Made by a program: the position numbers and the translations under genes. 64,000 nucleotides of DNA from positions 1-64,000 of the forward strand of contig NZ_SMYN01000013.1 of assembly GCF_004959935.1 (NCBI RefSeq). The letters are read 5' to 3'. The notes beneath the pieces were generated by a model. The model saw nothing but the letters and a program-made list of their open reading frames with translations, was not told the DNA's origin and did not search any database. Each line of letters starts with the position of its first letter. Position 1 is the first letter of the stretch. This DNA comes from Falsirhodobacter xinxiangensis (lineage in GTDB: Bacteria > Pseudomonadota > Alphaproteobacteria > Rhodobacterales > Rhodobacteraceae). Shown here piece by piece: positions 55,768 to 64,000 of this stretch.

Positions 55768-56350
55768 ATGCGTCTGATCCTTGCGCTGATGCTGCTGGCA
55801 TCCCCGGCGGCAGCGTTCGACCATTACATCCTATCGTTGTCATGGTCGCCGACATGGTGCGCCCAAGGGAACGAGGGCGCGCAGTGCGAGCAGCAGCGGG
55901 GCTTCGTTCTGCATGGCCTCTGGCCGCAGGATTGGCGGTGACTGGCCCGAATGGTGCGACGGTGGACGCGATCCGACCCGAGCCGAGAGCCGCGCGATGG
56001 AGGACATCATGCCCCCCGGCCTGCCGTGGTATCAATGGAAGAAGCACGGGCGCTGTTCGGGCCTTTCTGGCCGCGACTACTACGCCCTGACGCGCGAGGC
56101 TTACGACCGCATCGCCCTGCCCGAGGTCTTCACCCGACTGCGCGACGACATCCGTCTGCCCGCCAGCGTGGTCGAGGATGCCTTCGTCGAGGCGAACCCC
56201 GCCCTGTCCGCCGAAGACATTGCAGTCACCTGCGACGATGGCATGATCGACGAGGTCCGCATCTGCCTGAACCGCGACCTGACCCCCCGCCCCTGCGACG
56301 CGGCGATGCGCGAATGCCGCCTGCGAGATGCCGAGATGCCGGGGCGTTAA
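55768..56350 (+). pseudogene. RNase T2 family gene with a +1 frameshift
   Basis: The first frame gives a signal peptide (MRLILALMLLASPAAA) and the catalytic segment GFVLHGLWPQ, then stops at 55940. The second frame continues with GGDWPEWCDGG and the second catalytic segment WYQWKKHGRCSG to the end at 56350. Removing one base near g55930 joins them into a full RNase T2 of about 190 residues. It is either a broken gene or a sequence error in that spot. RNase T2 enzymes are secreted and cut single-stranded RNA. Confidence 0.85.
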
Positions 56351-57342
56351 TCGTCGCCCGGCACCTCCAGAACGATCTTGCCGATATGGGCGGAGCTTTC
56401 CATCCGCGCATGGGCCTTCGCCGCATCGTCCAGCGGAAACGTGCTGTCCATCACCGGTCGCAATGCCCCGCGTGCGATCATCGGCCAGACATGGGCTTCC
56501 ACCTCCTGCGCGATGCGGGTCTTTTGCAGCACCGATTGCGGACGCAGCGTCGATCCGGTGATCGTCAGGCGGCGCATCATCACCTCGGCGAAGTTCAACT
56601 CCACCTTGGCCCCCGACAAGAATGCGATCTGCACCAGCCGCCCGTCATCGGCCAGCGCCTTGACGTTGCGCGGCAGATACGGCCCGCCCACCATGTCAAG
56701 TATCAGATCCGCCCCCCCGGTCGCCCGCAGGATCGCCACGAAATCGTCATCGCGATAGTTGATCGCCTCGGCCCCCAACTCTGCAATGGCGGCGCATTTT
56801 TCTGCGCTGCCCGCCGTGGCGAAGACCCGCGCGCCAAGGGCGTCGGCAATCTGGATCGCAGTCGTGCCGATGCCGGACGATCCGCCGTGAACCAGAAACC
56901 GCTCGCCCGCGCGAAGGCCGCCGCGCATGACCATGTTCGACCAGACGGTAAAGCATGTCTCGGGCAGACAGGCCGCCTCGGCCATGGACAGCCCTTCGGG
57001 AATCGGCAGGGCATGCGTTTCCCAAGTCAGCGCATGGCTGGCATATCCCCCGCCCGGCAGCAGCGCGCAGACCGCGTCGCCCACCCGCCAGCGCGTCACC
57101 CCCGGCCCGACGGCAGCGACATGGCCCGAACATTCCAGCCCCGGCAGCGGCGACGCCCCCGCAGGGGGATTGTAGCTTCCCGCCCGTTGCAGCGCGTCGG
57201 GGCGGTTCACCCCGGCGAATGCCACCCGGATCAGGATCTGCCCATGCCCCGGCACCGGGGTCGGGACATAGTCGATCTTCAGCACCTCGGGTCCGCCATG
57301 TTCGGTGATGGCGATGGCCCGCATCAGTTCCGGCTGGTCCAT
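56347..57342 (-). CDS. NAD(P)H-quinone oxidoreductase (zinc-free MDR family, PIG3-like)
   Basis: A 331-residue quinone oxidoreductase of the medium-chain dehydrogenase superfamily without the zinc ligands. The N-terminal GroES-like part (about 1-130) has VNRPDALQRAG; the Rossmann part has HGGSSGIGTTAIQIADALG. The family reduces quinones by one- or two-electron steps. ATG 57342 overlaps the COQ9 gene stop by one base (TGATG); GTG 57345 is an alternative. Confidence 0.9.
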   Translation of the reverse strand: MDQPELMRAIAITEHGGPEVLKIDYVPTPVPGHGQILIRVAFAGVNRPDALQRAGSYNPPAGASPLPGLECSGHVAAVGPGVTRWRVGDAVCALLPGGGYASHALTWETHALPIPEGLSMAEAACLPETCFTVWSNMVMRGGLRAGERFLVHGGSSGIGTTAIQIADALGARVFATAGSAEKCAAIAELGAEAINYRDDDFVAILRATGGADLILDMVGGPYLPRNVKALADDGRLVQIAFLSGAKVELNFAEVMMRRLTITGSTLRPQSVLQKTRIAQEVEAHVWPMIARGALRPVMDSTFPLDDAAKAHARMESSAHIGKIVLEVPGDD

Positions 57343-57998
57343 CACCGCGTGCGCCCCGGCAGATCGTCATTCCCGCGCGGGGCCTTGATCCACGAGAATG
57401 GCATCGCCGCCGCCTTGGCCAGCGGGTTGCCCGCGAACCTGGCCTTCATCTTTTCGAACCGCATGACGCCTTCCAGCCGGCGGTCCAGAAACTCCCACGT
57501 TGCGTGATGGTCGGGGCTGTCATCGCCCAGCCAATACAGCACCGTCGCACCATAGACCGCCGAGAGCGTCGCGCGTTTCGTATACCAGTTCACATCGTCG
57601 GAACTGTCGCCCAGCGCGGTCCAGATCGCATCCGCCGTGCCCCAGATCGCCTTGGCCCCGTCGCCCGCATGTTGCGGCAGCGCGAACAGGGTCGATCCGC
57701 GCCGCACCGCCTCGCGGTCGGCCGCCTCCAGCCGATAGCGGATCAGGGTCGCGACCTTGTCGGTGATGCGGGACGGAAGATCGGCCATCCCGGCGCGCTC
57801 CACCATCTCCGCGTCGCCACGATGATGATAGGCCAGCGCCAGATCCACCGCCCCGCGCGGGAACAGCGCCCGCGCAAGGCCCGGCGCGACCCCGGCATCG
57901 GCGCTGGCCGCGCGCAGCGTCGTTTCGGACCAGCCGTCGAAGGCCACATGGGCCAGTGCCGCATCCAGCACGGCATTCTTCGCTTCGGTCGATTCCAT
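57342..57998 (-). CDS. COQ9 family protein (ubiquinone biosynthesis)
   Basis: A 218-residue protein with a TetR-like fold and the COQ9 signature WYTKRATLSAVYGATVLYWL near 140-159. COQ9 binds lipids and helps COQ7 hydroxylate a ubiquinone precursor. GGAAGGAAG before ATG 57998 supports the start. It sits upstream of a quinone oxidoreductase in one transcript and divergent from rpsU, a conserved alphaproteobacterial arrangement. Confidence 0.82.
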   Translation of the reverse strand: MESTEAKNAVLDAALAHVAFDGWSETTLRAASADAGVAPGLARALFPRGAVDLALAYHHRGDAEMVERAGMADLPSRITDKVATLIRYRLEAADREAVRRGSTLFALPQHAGDGAKAIWGTADAIWTALGDSSDDVNWYTKRATLSAVYGATVLYWLGDDSPDHHATWEFLDRRLEGVMRFEKMKARFAGNPLAKAAAMPFSWIKAPRGNDDLPGRTR

Positions 57999-58075
57999 CG
58001 CTCTTCCTTCCGGTGGACAGGGGCATCGCTGTTTGATATAGGCCGCGAGCCTGCACATTCGTGCAACTCTAACTT

Positions 58076-58095
58076 AGGAAGGTGGTGACAACCAC
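58076..58095 (+). promoter_or_regulatory. Ribosome binding region of rpsU with a small hairpin
   Basis: AGGAAGG (58076-58082) is followed directly by GTGGT-GACA-ACCAC (58082-58095), which ends at the base before the rpsU start codon. The hairpin partly covers the 3' end of the ribosome binding site, so it could modulate translation of S21. Inferred from the sequence only. Confidence 0.35.
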
Positions 58096-58302
58096 ATGCA
58101 GGTCAGCGTTCGTGACAATAACGTCGAACAGGCTCTCCGCGCCCTGAAGAAGAAACTTCAGCGCGAAGGCGTTTTCCGCGAAATGAAGCTCAAGCAGCAT
58201 TTCGAGAAACCCTCCGTGAAAAAAGCACGCGAGCAAGCCGAAGCCGTTCGCCGTGCGCGCAAGCTCGCGCGCAAGAAGGCGCAACGTGAGGGCAACCTCT
58301 AA
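58096..58302 (+). CDS. rpsU: 30S ribosomal protein S21
   Basis: A 68-residue basic protein with [21 protein letters not shown] and an Arg/Lys-rich C-terminal tail. S21 assists initiation at mRNA ribosome binding sites. The gene is divergent from the COQ9 gene, preceded by an unusual hairpin-bearing ribosome binding site, and followed by a strong terminator. Confidence 0.97.
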   Translation: MQVSVRDNNVEQALRALKKKLQREGVFREMKLKQHFEKPSVKKAREQAEAVRRARKLARKKAQREGNL

Positions 58303-58343
58303 GGCGTTCTTGCCAATGCTGTGGCATTCCGGTGCCATCTTTG

Positions 58344-58385
58344 AAAACCCCCGCCCACCCGTTGATTCGGAGGCGGGGGTTTTTT
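58344..58385. terminator. Bidirectional intrinsic terminator between rpsU and the Lrp gene
   Basis: AAAACCCCCGCC (58344-58355) pairs with GGCGGGGGTTTT (58372-58383), followed by T residues to 58385. The mirrored A-run and T-run let it stop transcription from rpsU and from the leftward Lrp-family gene. Confidence 0.9.
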
Positions 58386-58843
58386 CATACCGGGATGGCG
58401 GTGGTGCGGAACACGGTCTTCAGCGCAAAGGACGAATGCATCTGCTGAACCCCCGGAAGACGGGCCAGATGCTGGCGGTGGATGCGGGCGAAATCCTCGG
58501 TATCCTGCGCGACGACCTTCAGAAGGTAATCCGCCGTTCCCGCCATCAGGTGGCATTCCAGCACGTCGGGGATCTTCTGCACCGCCGATTCGAAGGCAGC
58601 CAGCACCTCGTCCGCCTGCCCAGACAGCGTGATCTCCACGAACACCACCGTCGGGCGGGCCATCTTGCGCGCGTCCAGAAGCGCGACGTAACCGGCGATG
58701 AAGCCCTCCTCCTCCAGCCGCTGCACGCGGCGGTGGCAGGCCGACGGCGACAGGTTCACCCGTTCCGACAAGGTCGCGTTGCTGATCCGGCCTTCCTTCT
58801 GAAGAACGGTCAGGATGCGGCGGTCCGTGGCGTCAAGCTGCAT
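58385..58843 (-). CDS. Lrp/AsnC family regulator, probable ald activator
   Basis: A 152-residue regulator. The helix-turn-helix (about 20-42: NATLSERVNLSPSACHRRVQRLEE) is followed by the RAM/Lrp effector domain (about 65-145). It is divergent from ald, which in many bacteria is induced by L-alanine through a neighbouring Lrp-type protein (AldR). Four GCGAT half-sites occur between the two genes. Confidence 0.9.
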   Translation of the reverse strand: MQLDATDRRILTVLQKEGRISNATLSERVNLSPSACHRRVQRLEEEGFIAGYVALLDARKMARPTVVFVEITLSGQADEVLAAFESAVQKIPDVLECHLMAGTADYLLKVVAQDTEDFARIHRQHLARLPGVQQMHSSFALKTVFRTTAIPV

Positions 58844-58877
58844 GATCGTCGAAGGTTCTTCTGCAAAAGGGGCGACG

Positions 58878-58934
58878 ATCGCAGGATATTGCGATGAAAC
58901 CGCCGTGAACAGGGCGATTTTTCAAAGCATCGCC
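58878..58934. promoter_or_regulatory. Array of GCGAT half-sites, probable Lrp-family operator
   Basis: ATCGCA-N6-TGCGAT at 58878-58895 and GGCGAT-N10-ATCGCC at 58913-58934 form two inverted pairs whose centres are about 37 bases apart, close to 3.5 helical turns. They lie between the Lrp-family start (58843) and ald (58974). Lrp proteins bind several such sites cooperatively. Confidence 0.5.
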
Positions 58935-58973
58935 GCGCATGGAATGTCATCCTTGGGCGAAAGGGAGGATAGA

Positions 58974-60086
58974 ATGAAAATCGGTTGTCCAAAGGAAATC
59001 AAACCGCAGGAATTTCGTGTCGGCCTGACCCCTTCGGCGGTGCAGGAAGCGGTGGCTCATGGCCATCACGTGACCGTGGAGCAGGGCGCGGGCCTTGGCG
59101 CGGGCTTCACCGATGACGATTACAGTGCCGCAGGAGCCACCCTTGGCAGCGTCGAGGATGCTTTCGCCGCCGATCTGGTCGTGAAGGTGAAGGAGCCGCA
59201 GGCCGTCGAACGCAAACGCCTGCGCGAAGGTCAGGTGCTGTTCACCTATCTGCATCTGGCGCCGGACCCGGACCAGACACGCGACCTGCTTGCCTCGGGC
59301 GTGACCGCCATCGCCTATGAGACCGTGACGGATCGCAATGGCGGTCTGCCCCTGCTGGCCCCGATGTCCGAGGTTGCGGGCCGTCTTGCGCCGCAGGTGG
59401 GCGCATGGACGCTGCAACGCGCCAATGGCGGGCGCGGTGTGTTGCTGGGCGGCGTTCCGGGCGTCGCCCCGGCCAAGGTTGCGGTGATCGGCGGCGGCGT
59501 GGTCGGCACGCATGCGGCGCGGGTCGCGGCGGGGATGGGCGCGGATGTGACGGTGCTGGATCGGTCCCTGCCCCGGCTCCGCTATCTGGACGATGTGTTC
59601 TCGCGCGATTTCAAGGCGGCCTATGCCTCGCAGGCGGCAGTGGCGGAACTGGTGGCCGATGCGGATATGGTCATCGGTGCGGTGCTGATCCCCGGCGCGG
59701 CAGCACCCAAGCTGGTCACGCGGGCGCAGCTTTCGACCATGAAACCCGGCGCGGCCATCGTCGATGTCGCCATCGACCAGGGCGGCTGTTTCGAAACGTC
59801 GCGTCCCACCACGCATCAGGACCCGATCTATGAGGTGGACGGCATCATGCATTACTGCGTGGCGAACATGCCGGGTGCGGTGGCGCGGACCTCCACTCAG
59901 GCGCTGGGCAACGCGACGCTGCCCTTCATGCTGGCGATCGCGGACAAGGGCTGGCGCCGCGCCTGCGAGGAGGACCCGCATCTGCTGGCGGGGCTGAACA
60001 CCCATGCCGGGCACCTGACCTATGATGCGGTGGGTCTGGCGCTCGGCATCGATGTGCTGGCGCCCTCGCGGGCGCTGGCGGCCTAG
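58974..60086 (+). CDS. ald: Alanine dehydrogenase
   Basis: A 370-residue enzyme interconverting L-alanine with pyruvate and ammonia using NAD. The N-terminal [20 protein letters not shown] is typical, and the NAD site is [20 protein letters not shown] with conserved Lys and His residues in the substrate domain (KVKEP, YLHLAP). GGGAGGA precedes ATG 58974. The stop shares CTAG with the convergent mscL gene. Confidence 0.97.
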   Translation: MKIGCPKEIKPQEFRVGLTPSAVQEAVAHGHHVTVEQGAGLGAGFTDDDYSAAGATLGSVEDAFAADLVVKVKEPQAVERKRLREGQVLFTYLHLAPDPDQTRDLLASGVTAIAYETVTDRNGGLPLLAPMSEVAGRLAPQVGAWTLQRANGGRGVLLGGVPGVAPAKVAVIGGGVVGTHAARVAAGMGADVTVLDRSLPRLRYLDDVFSRDFKAAYASQAAVAELVADADMVIGAVLIPGAAAPKLVTRAQLSTMKPGAAIVDVAIDQGGCFETSRPTTHQDPIYEVDGIMHYCVANMPGAVARTSTQALGNATLPFMLAIADKGWRRACEEDPHLLAGLNTHAGHLTYDAVGLALGIDVLAPSRALAA

Positions 60087-60520
60087 AGCGTCGGCTTGGC
60101 GGCCAGAAGGTCGCGGATCTGCGCCAGAAGTTCCTCTTGCGTCGGCCCCTTGGCCGGCGCTTCCAGTTCTTCCTTGCGGATCGCGGTGTCCTTCACCTTG
60201 TTCACCGCCTTTACCAGCAGGAACACCACGAAAGCGATGATGAAGAAGTTGAAGCAGGCCATGATGAACGAGCCATAGGCAAAGACCGCCGCGCCCGAAT
60301 CCTTGGCCGTCTGGAGCCCGACACCTTCGGGAACGTTGCCGGACATGACCCAGTACAGGTTGGTGAAGTCGATCCCGCCGATGATAAGGCCGATCACGGG
60401 GTTGATGAGGTCCTGCACCATCGAATTCACGATGGCCGTGAAGGCCGCACCGATGATGATACCCACGGCGAGGTCGAGCACGTTGCCCCGGGCGATGAAC
60501 GTCTTGAATTCCTGAAGCAT
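60083..60520 (-). CDS. mscL: Large-conductance mechanosensitive channel
   Basis: A 145-residue channel with an N-terminal amphipathic helix ([20 protein letters not shown]), TM1 (about 20-48), a periplasmic loop and TM2 (about 78-105), and a C-terminal helix. It opens under hypo-osmotic shock to release solutes. Length and the GNVLDLAVG motif agree with the family. Confidence 0.96.
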   Translation of the reverse strand: MLQEFKTFIARGNVLDLAVGIIIGAAFTAIVNSMVQDLINPVIGLIIGGIDFTNLYWVMSGNVPEGVGLQTAKDSGAAVFAYGSFIMACFNFFIIAFVVFLLVKAVNKVKDTAIRKEELEAPAKGPTQEELLAQIRDLLAAKPTL

Positions 60521-60638
60521 TGTCTTGTCCCTTCGGCTGTTTTGCACAGTCACTCTGCCGAATATGTCACGACTGCGGCATTTGGCGAATGGAAAATCGT
60601 GACTATCTGCCTGTCGGATAACCCAAAAGGAACCGCGC

Positions 60639-61313
60639 ATGCTTGACCATCCGATCACACGCCGCTGGCCTGCCTCCGATCCCACCGCGATCCAGCTTTA
60701 TTCGCTGCCGACCCCGAACGGGCAGAAAGTCTCCATCGCGCTGGAGGAGATGGGCCTGAAATACGAGCCGCACCTTGTCGATTTCGCCACGAACGACCAG
60801 TTCAGCCCCGAGTTCCTGTCGCTGAATCCGAACAACAAAATCCCCGCGATCATCGACCCCGAAGGTCCGGTGGCGCTGTTTGAAAGCGGAGCGATCCTGA
60901 TCTATCTGGCCGAAAAATCGGGCAAGCTGCTGCCGGAGGCGAACCGTTACGAGGTTCTGCAATGGCTGATGTTCCAGATGGGCGGGCTTGGCCCGATGTT
61001 CGGCCAGCTTGGCTATTTCCACCATTTCGCGGGGAAAGAGATCGAAGACCCCCGCCCCAAGGAACGCTACCGCGCCGAGGCCGAGCGGCTGCTGAAGGTG
61101 CTGGACGGCGCATTGGAAGGGCGTGACTGGATCGCCGGAGACTATTCCATCGCGGATATCGCCATCGGCCCGTGGCTGCGGACCCTGCGCGATTTCTATA
61201 AAGGCGCCGAGATCGCGGGTTGGAACGATCTGAAGAACGTCCCGGCCTATCTTGACCGGTTCCTTGCCCGCCCTGCGGTGCAGAAGGGATCGAACATCCC
61301 CGCCCGCCCCTAA
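60639..61313 (+). CDS. Glutathione S-transferase family protein (YfcG/nu-class-like)
   Basis: A 224-residue protein. The N-terminal thioredoxin-like domain starts [20 protein letters not shown], followed by NPNNKIPAI and the [15 protein letters not shown] segment. The C-terminal helical domain has the nu-class aspartate region ([17 protein letters not shown]). Nu-class members reduce disulfides with glutathione. The stop overlaps the convergent permease by four bases. Confidence 0.9.
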   Translation: MLDHPITRRWPASDPTAIQLYSLPTPNGQKVSIALEEMGLKYEPHLVDFATNDQFSPEFLSLNPNNKIPAIIDPEGPVALFESGAILIYLAEKSGKLLPEANRYEVLQWLMFQMGGLGPMFGQLGYFHHFAGKEIEDPRPKERYRAEAERLLKVLDGALEGRDWIAGDYSIADIAIGPWLRTLRDFYKGAEIAGWNDLKNVPAYLDRFLARPAVQKGSNIPARP

Positions 61314-63781
61314 TCCGCGGCGCGCAGCACGCGGGCGGGACGCGCCGACAAGGGCCGCCAGGCAAAGACCATGCCGGCGGCCAGCGTCGCCGCGATCCCG
61401 CCCAGCACCACCACCAGCGCCGAAAGCGGCGCAAAGGCGTAGTCGGCCTCCATCACGAAACGCATCACCGCCCAGCCCGCAAGCGCACCGCCGATCACGG
61501 CAACCACGCCCGCCGCCGCGCCCATCAGCGCCGACCGCAGCGCGAAGCTGGCAAGGATGCGCCCCCGCGTCGCGCCCAGCACCTTCAGCACCGCCGCCTC
61601 CTGCACGCGGGCCTTCTCGCCCGCCGCCGCCGTGCCGATCAGCACGACCACTCCGGTCAGAAGCGTGATCGCCGCCGCCGCGCGGGTTGCCGTGGCGATG
61701 GCGCCCAGCGCCTCGGTCACGCGGGCGATGGCGTCGGCCACCCGGATCGCGGTGATGTTGGGATAGGTGCGGCCCAGATCGCGCAGCAGCGCCTCCTCGC
61801 CCGACGAATACACGGTCGCGATGGATGTATGCGGCGCACCCGCCAGCGCGGATGGGTTCATCATCATCACGAACCCCATGCCGGCATCGGAAAAATCCAC
61901 GTTGCGCAGGCTGGTCAACTCCGCCTCGATGTCGCGGCCAAGGATGTTGACGGTGATGCGGTCGCCAAGGTTCAGCCCCATCTCGCCCGCCGCTTCGGCA
62001 GAGAAGCTGATCTGCGGCGGGCCGGAGTAATCCGCAGCCCAGCTTTCCCCCGCGACGGTTTCGACCGTCTCGGCAAAACTGACACCCCGATCGCCACGCA
62101 GCGCCCAGTGATCGCCCGCGACCTCGCGTGCGGGCTGGCCGTTGATGCGCGTCAGAACGCCGCGCAGCATCGGTGCGTTTTCCACCCGGCTAACCGCCGG
62201 ATCGTTCCCGACGCGATCGAGGAACCCCTGAAGCTGGTCCGTCTGGATATCGACGAAGAAATAGGATGGCGCGCGTTCCGGCAGGTCGCGGTCGATGGCG
62301 CTGCGCAGGTTGGCGTCGATCTGGCCGATGGCGGCCAGCACCGTCAGGCCAAGGCCCAGCGACAGGATCACCGACCGCGCCTCGCCGCCCGTTCCCACGG
62401 CCCCCACGGCCAGCCGCATCACAGCGCCCTTCGCCCGCCTTGCGCCGCGCTGGGCCAGCCCGCGCACCCCGCGCGCGGCCAGCGCCAGAAGCGCCAGCGC
62501 CCCCGCGATGCCCGCCGCTGTGCCAAGCGCCAGATCCGGGATGCCCGAGAACCACACCGCCCCGCCCACCAGCAGAACCAGCAACCCCGCGATGCCAAAG
62601 GCGTAACCGCGCGGCACACGACCCTCGGCACCCCGATACAGCGCCGCCGCCCGAAGCTGGGACGAACGTGCCAGCGGCCACAGTGTGAACAGCGCCGCGG
62701 TGGTCAGGCCATAGAACCCCGCCTCCAGCAGCGGCAGGGGATAGAGCCCGAAATGCACCTCGAACGGCAGGGACGCGGCGATCCAGCGCCCCGCGATCAT
62801 CGGCAGCAGCACCCCCGCCGCAAGCCCGGCGCCGACGCCCATCACCGCCAGCGCCCCGATCTGCATGGCATAGGTCGCCAGCACCAGCCGCCCCGAGGCG
62901 CCCAGCGTGCGCAGCGTGGCGATGGTCGCCGTCTTGCGCTCCAGATAAGCCGCGACGGCCGATTGGATGCCGATCCCGCCCACGGCCAGCCCTGCCAGCC
63001 CGACCAGCACCAGAAACGACCCCATCCGGTCCACGAACCTTTCGACCGAGGGCGAGGGACGGCGGCTGTCACGCCAGCGCATGCCGGATTCGGAAAACTC
63101 CGCCTCGGCCCGCGCCCGCACGGCATCGGGGTTCGCGCCGGGTCGAAGCATCAGCCGGTAATCGCTGTCGAACACCGTGCCCGGCGACAACAGCCCCGAC
63201 CCGCGCAGCCCGTCCAGCGAGACCACCGTGCGCGGGGCCAGCGCGAACCCGGCCGAGGCGCTGTCAGGCTCGCGCAGAAGCAGCGCGGTCAGGCGGAACT
63301 GCCGCTCGCCCAAGGTGAACAGATCGCCCACCGCCAGATCCAGCCGGGCGGCCAGCGACGGGTCCATCACCGCCCCCGGCAGATCGCCCGCCGCCAGCGC
63401 CTGTTCCACCGGAATCGCCGGGTCCAGCAGCGGCGCACCGACCAGAGGCCAAGCGCCGTCCACCCCCCGCACCTGCGTCAGAAGCCGCTGATCGCCCGCC
63501 ACGACCATCGACCGGAAATCGACGGTTTCCGACAGCGCGGTCGCCTCACCCTCCATGAAGGCCCGCTCCTCGGGCGAGGCGAGGCGATAGGTGAAGCTCA
63601 TCTCGGCATCGCCGCCCAGAAGCACCGCGCCCTGATCGGCCAGCCCGCGTTCGATGGCGGCACGAACCGACCCGATGGCCGCAATCGCCGCGACCCCAAG
63701 CGCGAGGCACAAAAGAAACACGCGAAACCCGCCGATGCCGCCCCGAAGCTCGCGCGCAGCGATCCGCCACGCCAGCTTCAT
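61310..63781 (-). CDS. ABC transporter permease of the FtsX/YbbP type
   Basis: An 823-residue permease with about ten membrane helices and two FtsX-like periplasmic insertions. The N-terminal [24 protein letters not shown] and C-terminal [28 protein letters not shown] match YbbP, partner of ATPase YbbA, with a possible export or lipoprotein-linked role. It overlaps the ATPase gene by four bases (ATGA). Confidence 0.9.
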   Translation of the reverse strand: MKLAWRIAARELRGGIGGFRVFLLCLALGVAAIAAIGSVRAAIERGLADQGAVLLGGDAEMSFTYRLASPEERAFMEGEATALSETVDFRSMVVAGDQRLLTQVRGVDGAWPLVGAPLLDPAIPVEQALAAGDLPGAVMDPSLAARLDLAVGDLFTLGERQFRLTALLLREPDSASAGFALAPRTVVSLDGLRGSGLLSPGTVFDSDYRLMLRPGANPDAVRARAEAEFSESGMRWRDSRRPSPSVERFVDRMGSFLVLVGLAGLAVGGIGIQSAVAAYLERKTATIATLRTLGASGRLVLATYAMQIGALAVMGVGAGLAAGVLLPMIAGRWIAASLPFEVHFGLYPLPLLEAGFYGLTTAALFTLWPLARSSQLRAAALYRGAEGRVPRGYAFGIAGLLVLLVGGAVWFSGIPDLALGTAAGIAGALALLALAARGVRGLAQRGARRAKGAVMRLAVGAVGTGGEARSVILSLGLGLTVLAAIGQIDANLRSAIDRDLPERAPSYFFVDIQTDQLQGFLDRVGNDPAVSRVENAPMLRGVLTRINGQPAREVAGDHWALRGDRGVSFAETVETVAGESWAADYSGPPQISFSAEAAGEMGLNLGDRITVNILGRDIEAELTSLRNVDFSDAGMGFVMMMNPSALAGAPHTSIATVYSSGEEALLRDLGRTYPNITAIRVADAIARVTEALGAIATATRAAAAITLLTGVVVLIGTAAAGEKARVQEAAVLKVLGATRGRILASFALRSALMGAAAGVVAVIGGALAGWAVMRFVMEADYAFAPLSALVVVLGGIAATLAAGMVFAWRPLSARPARVLRAAD

Positions 63782-64000
63782 GCGTCCACCCGCCCGTCGG
63801 CCAGCCGCACCACGCGGTCGCATCGCGCCGCCAGTTCCGGCGCGTGCGTCACCAGAACCAAGGTCGCACCCAGATCGCGCAGCCCGAACAGCAGATCCAT
63901 GATCGACGCGCCCGTTGCACCGTCAAGGTTTCCCGTCGGCTCGTCCGCCAGCAGGATGCCGGGCCGCGTCACCCATGCGCGGGCCAAGGCCACGCGCTGC
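63778..64000 (-). CDS. ABC transporter ATP-binding protein (YbbA-like), truncated by the right edge
   Basis: The C-terminal 74 residues or so of an ATPase: [13 protein letters not shown] at the edge, then Walker [13 protein letters not shown] and the H-loop [16 protein letters not shown]. It precedes and overlaps the permease gene. Its 5' end lies beyond 64000. Confidence 0.88.
   Translation of the reverse strand, partial: QRVALARAWVTRPGILLADEPTGNLDGATGASIMDLLFGLRDLGATLVLVTHAPELAARCDRVVRLADGRVDA

Overview
The window looks like chromosomal DNA of a GC-rich alphaproteobacterium of the order Rhodobacterales (Paracoccus/Rhodobacter-like). The evidence is the split F0 ATP synthase operon with b and b' subunits, a MipZ division-plane ATPase, a DUF1013/TrcR regulator, a COQ9-family protein beside rpsU, and a SAM/SAH riboswitch in front of metK, a class described from Rhodobacterales. 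No rRNA or tRNA gene, CRISPR array, prophage or insertion sequence was recognised. Coding density is very high, with many 1-4 bp gene overlaps.

Positions 1-14712 form a catabolic island probably devoted to a proline-type compound (proline betaine, N-methylproline or hydroxyproline). A leftward operon carries a trimethylamine-dehydrogenase-like flavoprotein, EtfB, EtfA, ETF-ubiquinone oxidoreductase, an ornithine-cyclodeaminase/mu-crystallin-family reductase, and a further gene running off the left edge. Rightward units carry a ProC-like reductase, a ProW/ProV transporter pair, a GlpD-like FAD oxidoreductase, a ProX-like binding protein and a Ser/Cys proline-racemase-family enzyme. A TetR and a GntR regulator are embedded, and the two rightward promoters share a TATA-centred palindrome (CGTATACGA). 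Expected flow: import, N-demethylation with electrons passed through ETF to quinone, then epimerisation or dehydration and reduction towards proline.

Positions 14713-15865 hold a decayed ferric-siderophore ABC transporter (FecB and FecCD fragments in shifting frames). Positions 15866-23231 hold a DUF599 membrane protein and a leftward MoxR/DUF58/BatA-DUF4159 membrane operon. Positions 23292-33091 hold small conserved genes, polA, a HIT protein, a core-2-type glycosyltransferase opposite a sulfotransferase, adenosine kinase, nth, an AraC/O6-methylguanine methyltransferase fusion and an OmpA-type lipoprotein.

Positions 33182-46018 are housekeeping: the F0 operon, an ArsR regulator, mipZ, trmD-rplS-rpmE, ptsN, riboswitch-controlled metK, lnt, a CorC-like CBS protein, ybeY, phoH and miaB. 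Positions 46138-54865 hold a conserved protein, queF, and two divergent FbpABC-type transporters: one with an iron-type Tyr-Tyr binding protein, and one whose binding protein lacks that pair. The right end has trcR, a frameshifted RNase T2 gene, a quinone oxidoreductase, COQ9, rpsU, an Lrp/ald divergent pair, mscL, a GST and a YbbA/YbbP-like ABC system cut by the right edge.

Novelty is concentrated in the betaine/proline island: the altered Fe-S ligand set of the dehydrogenase, the Ser/Cys racemase-family enzyme, a GlpD-like enzyme that has lost a substrate-site arginine, and a proline-containing small ORF followed by a terminator-like hairpin just before the transporter.
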